64,000 nucleotides of DNA from Albula goreensis. Lineage: Eukaryota; Chordata; Actinopteri; Albuliformes; Albulidae. Positions 55,310 through 64,000 of this stretch are shown one piece after another. The stretch covers positions 38,828,052-38,892,051 of the forward strand of contig CM040747.1 of assembly GCA_022829145.1 (NCBI GenBank), written 5' to 3'. The position numbers and the translations under genes are program-made. How positions within the stretch are numbered: position 1 is the first letter of the stretch; every line of letters begins with the position of its first letter. The notes under the pieces were generated by a model. The model did not search any database. It worked only from the letters and a program-made list of their open reading frames with translations, and had not been told where the DNA came from.

Positions 55310-56475
55310 CAAAAATAAGTCCACACTCTGTTTAGGGCTGTAAGGCTGTTTAATGATCATGCAGTATGACTGCAGTGTAGCTGGGTTTATTCTGCTGGGG
55401 GTGTGCTCTGGGAGGTACAGGGCTGGAGCTCTGCAGGTGGATGGGTGCTGGAGGGGCCCTGGGGGGCTGGGCAGTGCTGTGAGGCTGGTGTGGACTTTAA
55501 GGACGGTGACCCGTGGCACAGGGGGGCTACACCCTGACTCTGAGTGTGTTACAGCCCAATGCTACGTCTTTTAGACTTTTGGCAAAGAGCTCCACACCCT
55601 CATGGTGTAAATGCTGTCCATCGTAGAGGTGCCATGGGCTGATGGTGGGATGGTGAGCCAGGTGCAGCACGTCCTCTGGCCATCTCCACATTGATGTCTC
55701 TGATCACATGGGGGGAGACGTCGGTGCGGGGCAGCAGGGTGGAGATGATCACCCGGCTATCAGGAGACTCCTGGGAGCTCTCTCGGCTCCCCCCCTCCTC
55801 CTCTGCGCTGGCGGTGTTGTGGCGCAGGCGATGCAGGTCATTGGTCCCAGTGAGTGCTCCCCAGTGTGTCCTGTTTGAGAAGCTCCAGGGCCCGTGCTGT
55901 GTTACTGCAGCGCATAGCCTTTATTTTTTGGGCTGGGAATAGCTTTTTGGGTTTAAAAAACTTCCCATTGATTCCATGAGAAGGACCTCTTCAGCTTCTG
56001 GTGGTGTTTGTTGTTTTCTGTTGGGGGTTGTACTGCAGAGAGGGTGTGTGTTTGGGGAAGGGGTGAGTCTGGGAGGGAGGGGGTCGGCCTGTGTGCTGGG
56101 GGCTGTTGGACTCTGTTGATTGCGTTGTGTCAGGAGGAGTGGTTGTGTCTCTCTGGGCCAGTAGTTTGGCAGGGGCTGTGCACAGAGTGTAGTTTGTGTC
56201 ATTGGAAGGTGTGTTGTTTTGAGGGGAATGGTTTGTGTGTCAGTGTGTGTGTTTCCAGTGGTACATGAAGTACGTATGAGCTCCTGAAGCTGCTCTCATA
56301 GGTGCTGTATCTCCTTGATGAAAGATCTCTCCCTGTGTTGCATGTGCTCTTTTACAGCAGCCAGCTGGGCTCTCAGGGCCTGGTTGTCCTGCCTCAGAGT
56401 GGCAGCCTCCTCTCTTAGCTCAGCGATAGCTCGGCTGTTCTCCCTGCTAACACTACTGCTTCTGTTCTGCTGTTA
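55310..56475 (-). mobile_element. LINE ORF1 fragment with SGNH domain, copy 1
   Basis: The minus strand encodes a coiled-coil region (ENSRAIAELREEAATLRQDN), a Pro/Thr/Gln-rich linker, then broken SGNH pieces (VIISTLLPRTDVSPHVI near 55700 and the HLHHEGVKLFAKSL-type block near 55590). It is related to, but distinct from, the ORF1 at 6.3-8.0 kb. Frames are broken. It was copied together with the V unit. Confidence 0.65.
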
Positions 56476-57361
56476 TACATGTGTTAAGGTGAAGGGCCAG
56501 ATGAAAGGTGTGATTCTTAAGTTCTTTGGGTCCTGTTATTTGCACCTGATTGGGTTGCACATTTCATGTGCCACTTGTACATACAACACAATGGGGTCAT
56601 CTTGCTCTTACAACCCAAAATATGTATTTTTGGTCAAATAACACAATTTTAGTGAAAAATAAAAATAAATAAATTAATAAATAAATAAAATAAAAAAACA
56701 CCTCTTGGTTTTTCCATCAAATTCAGTCAATTTGCTCCAGAGAACTAGGGCAGGAATTACTGCTGCCACAAATACATGGAACAATATTAAACATCATAAA
56801 ACATTTTTACATGTGTCACACAGTATCACAGTATATTTCACATAGCGTGTCTCTGCAGCTTCGGGTCTCCTCTACGATAATGTGGTTGTATTATGAGCAA
56901 AAGATGGACTCTGTCTCTCCCTCCTGTGGTCAGTGTTTGTAATGACAGCTTGTGTGAGGTGTAATGAGGGAGAGTACTTTGCCCTGCCTGGTGAAGATTG
57001 CTGCTATCTCCTGCGACATGTTATATTCAACTGCTTTACAGTCAACAGATTTTTCATAAAAATAGTTTTCATTAACTGGCACTTATTCGTCTGGGCAGTT
57101 TAGAATTTTTAGAATGTTTTTAACACTGCCATTTGAACTTCCAGCGTCTGTCATTAATTGGCTTGAATATTCTGACAATTAAATTCAATGCCAGTATTTG
57201 ACATTGCAGCTACAACTGTGTCAGTATACAGAGTGTGAGAGAGTTATAACTGAACTGCTGGAGCAGAACCCCTCAGTGTCCCGGGTCAGTGCCTCCCCCC
57301 TCAGCACCTGCAGTAGGTCCCAGCTGCAGCAGTGCAGTCTCTGTGCAGTCTGACTGAGGGA
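56476..57361. repeat. V7 3' flank, duplicated at V8
   Basis: Matches 59940-60871, including the CTCCTGTGGTCAGTGT block and the common flank of the recombination signal. Confidence 0.8.
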
Positions 57362-57389
57362 GGTTTTTGTACGGCTCTCTATCACTGTG
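57362..57389 (-). other. V7 recombination signal, 12-bp spacer
   Basis: CACAGTG, ATAGAGAGCCGT, ACAAAAACC on the minus strand. Confidence 0.95.
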
Positions 57390-57923
57390 TGAACACATAG
57401 CCACTGTGGTAACTCTGACAGTAGTAATCTCCTGCATCTTCAGCCTGGACTCCACTGATGGTCAGAGTGAAGTCAGTCCCAGATCCACTGCCACTGAATC
57501 GATCAGGAATCCCTGAGATACGCTGATTTACAAACTTTATCAGGAGTTTAGGAGCTTCTCCAGATTTCTGCTGGTACCAGTGTAAATCGTTATTGTTGTA
57601 TACAGCAGGGCTGGTTCTACAGCTCAGGGTGACAGTGTCTCCTATGAGAGCAGATTTACCAGCTGGAGTCTGAGTCACAGTCACCTGTCCTGTGCATTCT
57701 GAAGAGAAGAACAGAAAATAAATATTATTCATTCATTTTGTATTGTTATATATTATCCACAGGTACAGTAGAATGTCACATAATTGTCCAGACATTTCAT
57801 ACAGTTATTGCATACAGTCATTTGAATGACAATATTTTCATAAATCTCACCCTGAATGCAGAAAGCGAGTGCCCAGATGAAGATGGTGATAAAAGTCATT
57901 GTTGCTGTGGGTTCTGTTGCCAT
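57390..57923 (-). CDS. Ig light-chain V segment V7
   Basis: Leader exon 57923-57851 and V exon 57698-57390 after an acceptor ending TTCAG. FR1 is [20 protein letters not shown] with Cys23, CDR1 is [13 protein letters not shown]2 is [18 protein letters not shown]2 is FVNQRIS, FR3 is [20 protein letters not shown], then DAGDYYC, with germline CDR3 QSYHSGYV. Open throughout. FR2 has the SGEAP variant otherwise seen in the V1/V5 family, and CDR3 contains an extra CACAGTG heptamer (57402-57408). Confidence 0.93.
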
Positions 57924-58019
57924 GAAGGACAGCTCTCAGTCATCAAGTGTTAAACTCACAGGACTATAAACACTCCCAGAGCACTGAAGCATGTGCTGCC
58001 AATGCAAAGTGTCTTCTCT

Positions 58020-58027
58020 ATGCAAAT
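58020..58027 (-). promoter_or_regulatory. V7 promoter octamer
   Basis: Minus-strand ATTTGCAT, 97 bp upstream of the V7 ATG. Confidence 0.85.
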
Positions 58028-58739
58028 GGTCTTCCTGGGTACAGCAGGCACTTGTAGCCCAGTAGTGCTGTGGACTGGAGACTGTGGGCTGTGACAGAGA
58101 GAGAGTTCAACAGCAGCACCAGGACAGCAAGGAACAAATTTTTGGGATCTCACTGTTATGTTCAGGTTATATATTTCATATAAAAATGCACCTTAACTCA
58201 TGCAATTATGTTCCATGATAATTTGCAAATGCCAATTCTGAATATTAATTAGTAAGACAGCAGAACAACATCCAATAGGGGACGTTTTAAGCATATGTGT
58301 CTCAATCTTTAGAATCTTCTACATACTTTCACTCTCTTTTTCTTTCTTAACTTTTAGTCATGCTACCTCAAACCTTCTGGCTAACATCAGCTCGTATCAG
58401 TTTGATATTTGATTAACTCTCCTCTTTGTGAGAAACACAGGTCACTGCACTCCACACGAAAACATTTAACCAGTAACATGTGAACTGTGATGAAGATGGA
58501 CATACAGAACCCAGTGCTCACCAAAGATTGTCAGAAGCACCTGGTTTTATTGCTGACACAGTGGCTTTGAAAGGGATGAGAGCAGAGCAGCTCTGTGTCC
58601 TGAGTAAAAGGACTGGATCAGGGGAAAGTCTTGATGAGCTGAGTTAAGCTGCACTGATATAAACCATTAGCAGGGAGTGAGAGGCACCATTACCTGAGTG
58701 TGGAATAAGGAAGAGTCTTAAGACATCTCATGGTAAAAA

Positions 58740-59935
58740 TAAGTCCACACTGTGTGTAGGGCTGTAAGGCTGTTTAATGATCATGCAGTATGACTGCAGT
58801 GTAGCTGGGTTTATTCTGATGGGGGTGTGCTCTGGGAGGTACAGGGCTGGAGGTCTGCAGGTGGATGGGTGCTGGAGGGGCCCTGGGGGGCTGCGCAGTG
58901 CTGTGAGGCTTGTGTGGACTTTAAGGACAGTGACCCGTGGCGCAGGGGGGCTGCACCCTGACTCGGGGTCGATTGATGGTGCGGGGGGGCTGAGTGGGTT
59001 ACAGCCCAATGCTACGTCTTTTAGACTTTTGGCAAAGAGCTTCACACCCTCATGGTGTAAATGCTGCCCATCGTAGAGGTGCCATGGGCTGATGGTGGGG
59101 TGGTGAGCCAGGTGCAGCACGTCCTCTGGCCATCTCCACATTGATGTCTCTGATCACATGGGGGGAGACGTCGGTGCGGGGCAGCAGGGTGGAGATGATC
59201 ACCCGGCTATCAGGAGACTCCTGGGAGGCTCTCTCGGCTCCCCTCCTCTCTGCGCTGGCGGTGTTGTGGCGCAGGCGATGCAGGTCATTGGTCCCAGTGA
59301 GTGCTCCCCAGTGTGTCCTGTTTGAGAAGCTCCAGGGCCCGTGCTGTGTTACTGCAGCGCATAGCCTTTACTTTTGGGCTGGGAAGAGCTTTTTGGATTC
59401 AAAAAACTTCCCATTGAGTCCATGAGAAGGACCTCTTCAGCTTCTGGTGGTGTTTGTTATTTTCTGTTGGGGGTTGTAATGCAGAGAGGGGTGTGTGTTT
59501 GGGGAAGGGTGTGAGTCTGGGAGGGAGGGGGTGTCGGCCTGTGTGCTGGGGGGGCTGTTGGTCTCTGTTGATTGCGTTGTGTCAGGAGGAGTGGTTGTGT
59601 CTCTCTGGGCCAGTAGTTTTGCAGGGGGCTGTGCACAGAGTGTAGTTTGTGTCATTGGAAGGTGTGTTGTTTTGAGGGGAATGGTTTTTGTGTGTCAGTG
59701 TGTGTGTTTCCAGTGGTACATAAAGTACATATGAGCTCCTGAAGCTGCTCTCATAGGTGCTGTATCTCCTTGATGAAAGATCTCTCCCTGTGTTGCATGT
59801 GCTCTTTTACAGCAGCCAGCTGGACTCTCAGGGCCTGGTTGTCCTGCCTCAGAGTGGCAGCCTCCTCTCTTAGCTCAGCGATAGCTCGGCTGTTCTCCCT
59901 GCTAACACTACTGCTTCTGTTCTACTGTTATACAT
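58740..59935 (-). mobile_element. LINE ORF1 fragment with SGNH domain, copy 2
   Basis: Duplicate of 55310-56475. The SGNH C-terminal block is better preserved here (DGQHLHHEGVKLFAKSLKDV on the minus frame 59141-58728). The rest is frameshifted. Confidence 0.65.
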
Positions 59936-59939
59936 GTGT

Positions 59940-60871
59940 TAAAGTGAAGGGCCAGATGAAAGGTGTGATTCTTTAGTTCTTTGGGTCCTGTTATTTGTAC
60001 CTTATTGGGTTGCACATTTCATGTGCTACTTGTACATACAACACAATGGGATCATCTTGCTCTCACATCCCAAAATATGTTTTTTTATGAAGATAACAGC
60101 ATTTAAGTGAAAACTTAAAATTAGATATAAAATGAAATAAACAACTAAAAAACACCTGTTAGTTTTTCTGTCAAACTCAGCCAATTTGCAACAGAGAGCC
60201 AAAGCAGACCACAAACACATGGAACAATATTAAATGTCATTAAACATTTTTACATGTATCACACAGTGTCACAGAATATTTCACACTGAGTGTCTTTGCA
60301 GCTTCAGGTCTCCTCTGTTATAATGCAGTTGTGTCATGAGCAACAGATGGGCTCTGTCTCCCTCCTCTGGTCAGTGTATGTAATAGCAGCTTATGTGAGG
60401 TGTGATGGGGGAGAGCGCTTTGGACTGCCCTGCCTGGTGAACACTGCAACTGTTTTTGTATATTTTTGTATATAACATATGAGGACATGTTATATGCAAC
60501 TGCTTCATAGTCAAAACATGTATCATGAAAATACTTTTCATTAACTGGCACTGAGTAATCGGGGCAGTTTAGAATTTTTAGAATGTTTTTCACACCGCCA
60601 TTTGAATTTCCCCCAGGTGTCATTTAATGGCTTGGATTTTCCGTCAGTTGAATTCAATGTCAATATATGATTGTTATTTTTGGAGTTCAGTGAGCGAATG
60701 GAGCTGTGTTTAAGTTGCAGATACACTGTATCAGTATGCAGAGTGTGAGAGAGTTATAACTGGACCACTGAAGCAGAACCCCTCAGTGTCCCGGGTCAGT
60801 GCCTCCCCCCTCAGCACCTGCAGTAGGTCCCAGCTGCAGCAGTGCAGTCTCTGTGCAGTCTGACTGAGGGA
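59940..60871. repeat. V8 3' flank
   Basis: Matches the V7 3' flank (56476-57361) up to the recombination signal, although V8 belongs to a different V family. Confidence 0.8.
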
Positions 60872-60899
60872 GGTTTTTGTACGGGGCTGTATCACTGTG
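60872..60899 (-). other. V8 recombination signal, 12-bp spacer
   Basis: Canonical heptamer CACAGTG and nonamer ACAAAAACC; the spacer ATACAGCCCCGT differs from that of the other V segments. Confidence 0.95.
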
Positions 60900-61472
60900 T
60901 TAACCCACTTTTGCTCTGCTGACAGTAGTAATCTCCTGCATCTTCAGCCTGGACTCCACTGATGGTCAGTGTAAACTGAGTCCCAGATCCACTGCCACTG
61001 AATCGATCAGGAATCCCAGACTGGCGAGTTGTGGCATAATAAATGAGAAGTTTAGGAGCCTGACCAGGTTTCTGCAGGTACCAGTGAAGGTAAAGAGTGC
61101 TGGAGTAATCACTTTTAACACTCTGACTGGCTGTACAGCTGATAGAGACAGTGTCTCCCAGCTGAACAGACTGGGCTGGAGACTGAGTCAGAACTATTTC
61201 TGCCATTGATCCTGAAAAACAAAACATGGGAATGGATCTTAATATACATTAAATCTGGAAAACAAAAAGGAAATGAAGGTGCACACAATATAACATTATA
61301 GTCAACAATGATCTGATATCCTTGTACATTTAAGCTGAAATGACCATATTTCTTCAACATAACCAATAATAGTATGAAAAATAATGATAAAGAAATTAAA
61401 GTGTGATCAGTGTCTCTCACCCTGAATAAGGAGTCCCAGCACTGCCAGCAGTAGAGAGAGTGACATCATCAT
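60900..61472 (-). CDS. Ig light-chain V segment V8 (separate family)
   Basis: Leader exon 61472-61421 (52 nt, [17 protein letters not shown]) is unrelated to the other leaders. The V exon 61211-60900 follows an acceptor ending TTCAG. FR1 is [20 protein letters not shown] with Cys23, CDR1 is [17 protein letters not shown]2 is [17 protein letters not shown]3 is [20 protein letters not shown], then DAGDYYC, and CDR3 is short, QQSKSG. Open throughout. FR1 and CDR3 look more like classical kappa than those of V1-V7. The promoter block of V1-V7 is absent. Confidence 0.93.
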
Positions 61473-61565
61473 TGTGCTGCCTGTGTCAGTGTGTGTGAAA
61501 GGGCTGGACAGTCACTGATCAGTACTGGGGTCTTAAAGTGTGTGAAGCAGAGAGGCAGGACAGGT

Positions 61566-61573
61566 ATGCAAAG
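61566..61573 (-). promoter_or_regulatory. V8 octamer-like element
   Basis: Minus-strand CTTTGCAT, one mismatch to the octamer, 94 bp upstream of the first ATG. Confidence 0.6.
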
Positions 61574-61818
61574 CCCCTTCCTCTATACAAATCCTGTCAC
61601 ACACAGTTAGAGGAGCTCTGAGGTGTGAACAGCACTGTGTCTATAGAGGGCAGAGACTCTCTCTGCTGTTTTCACGCAGACAGAAAGCTGAATGTTTGTG
61701 CTAACACGACTGTGTCTGTTTTACTGTTATACATGTGTTAAGGTGTATGGCCGTAGAATTTAGGGAATGACTCTGAGCCAGTTGTTGCCGTGCCAATGCA
61801 GACCTCTGGCATATTTAT

Positions 61819-63412
61819 GGTGTATTAATGTAAGAGAGTAATTTACCCTCTCACCCACACACCCCATTAGGGTGTATTAATGTAAGAGAGTAATTTACCC
61901 TCTCACCCACACGCCCCATAAGGGTGTATTAATGTAAGAGAGTAATTTACCCTCTCACCCACACGCCCCATAAGGGTGTATTAATGTAAGAGAGTAATTT
62001 ACCCTCTCACCCACACACCCCATAAGGGTGTATTAATGTAAGAGAGTAATTCACCCTCTCACCCACACACCCCATAAGGGTGTATTAATGTAAGAGAGTA
62101 ATTTACCCTCTCACCCACACGCCCCATAAGGGTGTATTAATGTAAGAGAGTAATTCACCCTCTCACCCACACGCCCCATAAGGGTGTATTAATGTAAGAG
62201 AGTGATTCACCCTCTCACCCACACGCCCCATAAGGGTGTATTAATGTAAGAGAGTAATTCACCCTCTCACCCACACGCCCCATAAGGGTGTATTAATGTA
62301 AGAGAGTAATTTACCCTCTCACTCACACGCCCCATAAGGGTGTATTAATGTAAGAGAGTAATTTGCCCTCTCACCCACACGCCCCATAAGGGTGTATTCA
62401 TGTAAGAGAGTTATTCACCCTCTCACTCACACGCCCCATAAGGGTGTATTAATGTAAGAGAGTAATTTACCCTCTCACCCACACGCCCCATAAGGGTGTA
62501 TTAATGTAAGAGAGTAATTTACCCTCTCACCCACACGCCCCATAAGGGTGTATTAATGTAAGAGAGTAATTCACCCTCTCACCCACACGCCCCATAAGGG
62601 TGTATTAATGTAAGAGAGTAATTTACCCTCTCACCCACACCCCATTAGGGTGTATTAATGTAAGAGAGTAATTTACCCTCTCACCCACACGCCCCATAAG
62701 GGTGTATTAATGTAAGAGAGTAATTTACCCTCTCACCCACACGCCACATAAGGGTGTATTAATGTAAGAGAGTAATTTACCCTCTCACCCACATGCCCCA
62801 TGAGGGTGTATTAATGTAAGAGAGTAATTTACCCTCTCACCCACACGCCCCATAAGGGTGTATTAATGTAAGAGAGTAATTTACCCTCTCACCCACACGC
62901 CCCATAAGGGTGTATTAATGTAAGAGAGTAATTCACCCTCTCACCCACACGCCCCATAAGGGTGTATTAATGTAAGAGAGCAATTCACCCTATCACCCAC
63001 ACGCCCCATAAGGGTGTATTAATGTAAGAGAGTAATTTACCCTCTCACCCACACACCCCATAAGGGTGTATTAATGTAAGAGAGTAATTTACCCTCTCAC
63101 CCACACACCCCATAAGGGTGTATTAATGTAAGAGAGTAATTTACCCTATCACCCACACGCCCCATAAGGGTGTATTAATGTAAGAGAGTAATTTACCCTC
63201 TCACCCACACACCCCATAAGGGTGTATTAATGTAAGAGAGTAATTTACCCTCTCACCCACACGCCCCATAAGGGTGTATTAATGTAAGAGAGTAATTTAC
63301 CCTCTCACCCACACACCCCATAAGGGTGTATTAATGTAAGAGAGTAATTTACCCTCTCTCCCACATGCCCCATAAGGGTGTATTAATGTAAGAGAGTAAT
63401 TTACCCTCTTAC
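61819..63412. repeat. 52-bp minisatellite, about 31 copies
   Basis: The unit is GGGTGTATTAATGTAAGAGA followed by GTAATTTACCCTCTCACCCA and CACGCCCCATAA. Copies are nearly identical, with recurring T/C and G/A variants. It separates V8 from the flank of the next V unit. Confidence 0.97.
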
Positions 63413-63429
63413 AATACCCATAAATATGT

Positions 63430-64000
63430 CAAGGAGTAATCTGCATTTTCAAACTCCAATACGCTGTCAGTCTCTCCCAAAATGAAGAGAGAGCCTCCAT
63501 CTCTGATCAGCACTATGGGCAGGTATGTAATTCTCTGTGGGGCTGTGGGACTCAGTAAGGACTGCCTCATATACCAAAGTGTGTGCTCCACTCAGTTATA
63601 ACAGGGAAGAGGAATTCAGATATACAGAGGGGCTCTGTCACCATCTTGTGGTCAGTATATGTAATGGCAGCTTGTGTCATGTGTGTTGAAGGAAAGACCT
63701 CTGTCCTGGACAGAGGGTTCACTGCTACTCTTTACCCAGATATGTTATGTACAACTACACTGAAATCAAAATATTATAATACAAAATTACATTTCACTGA
63801 TTGATCAAGCAACTTTGAATGGTGCATATTGTCATTTGAATTTGAAATCACTGCCATTCTCTGTCAAGGCTTGGATATCCTGACCTTAAATTCAGTCTCA
63901 GTATATTTTTGTATTAGATGTATGAGAGTTTGTTGAACCAGTGAGGCTCAGTGTGCTGGAGCAGAACCCCTCAGTGTCCCGGGTCAGTGCCTCCCCCCTC
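63430..64000 (-). repeat. 3' flank of a ninth V unit, cut by the window end
   Basis: Matches the V2 and V5 3' flanks; from about 63943 it enters the common block that precedes every recombination signal. The nonamer would lie roughly 50-60 bases beyond the end of the window. Confidence 0.85.

Noticed and set aside
61819-63412. Possible switch-region-like or CRISPR-like repeat
   Set aside because: Contiguous 52-bp units without spacers; light-chain loci have no switch regions.

Overview
This window looks like nuclear DNA of a ray-finned fish. It carries the 3' end of an NLR (NLRC3/NLRP-like) gene ending in a PRY-SPRY (B30.2) exon, kappa-like immunoglobulin light-chain V segments resembling the teleost L1 type, and fish-typical repeats: Tc1 elements with long inverted ends, LINEs, tRNA-derived SINEs, hAT elements, dinucleotide tracts and minisatellites. 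I cannot name the species.

Region 1 (1-16.45 kb, + strand): four exons with matching splice phases (3464-3637, 14002-14163, 14594-14640, 15073-15677) encode two leucine-rich repeats, a short linker and a complete B30.2 domain. The NACHT part of the gene is not in the window. The 10.4-kb intron between the LRR exons holds a LINE (about 4.67-8.03 kb) whose ORF1 contains an SGNH esterase domain between two in-frame tandem repeats, a broken Tc1 element (9.08-10.6 kb) and a Tigger-like MITE.

Region 2 (16.4-24.7 kb): repeats only. These are a LINE endonuclease scrap, two SINEs, a repeat family seen again further right, a Tc1 element carrying two nested insertions, a 45-bp minisatellite and a Tigger-like element.

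Region 3 (24.7-64 kb): a tandem array of immunoglobulin light-chain V segments, all on the - strand. Eight are seen (V1-V8, numbered left to right), and the 3' flank of a ninth is cut by the window end. Each has a leader exon of 73 nt (52 nt in V8), a phase-1 intron, a V exon and a canonical recombination signal with a 12-bp spacer. An octamer lies 97 bp upstream of the ancestral ATG in V1-V7. V1 and V2 are frameshifted pseudogenes; V3-V8 have open V exons. No J segment or constant exon was recognised. The array grew by overlapping duplications that also copied LINE pieces. Later insertions (an L2 LINE at 39.4 kb, a hAT element at 46.3 kb) can be dated against empty paralogous sites inside the same window.

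The two immune loci are neighbours but face opposite ways; I see no evidence that they are functionally linked. The items most worth a second look are the V array itself (flanks more conserved than the V exons, extra heptamers inside CDR3, a mosaic V8), the ninefold tandem splice donor after an LRR exon, the SGNH ORF1 with two repeat arrays, and unidentified plus-strand exon-like open frames lying antisense between V segments.
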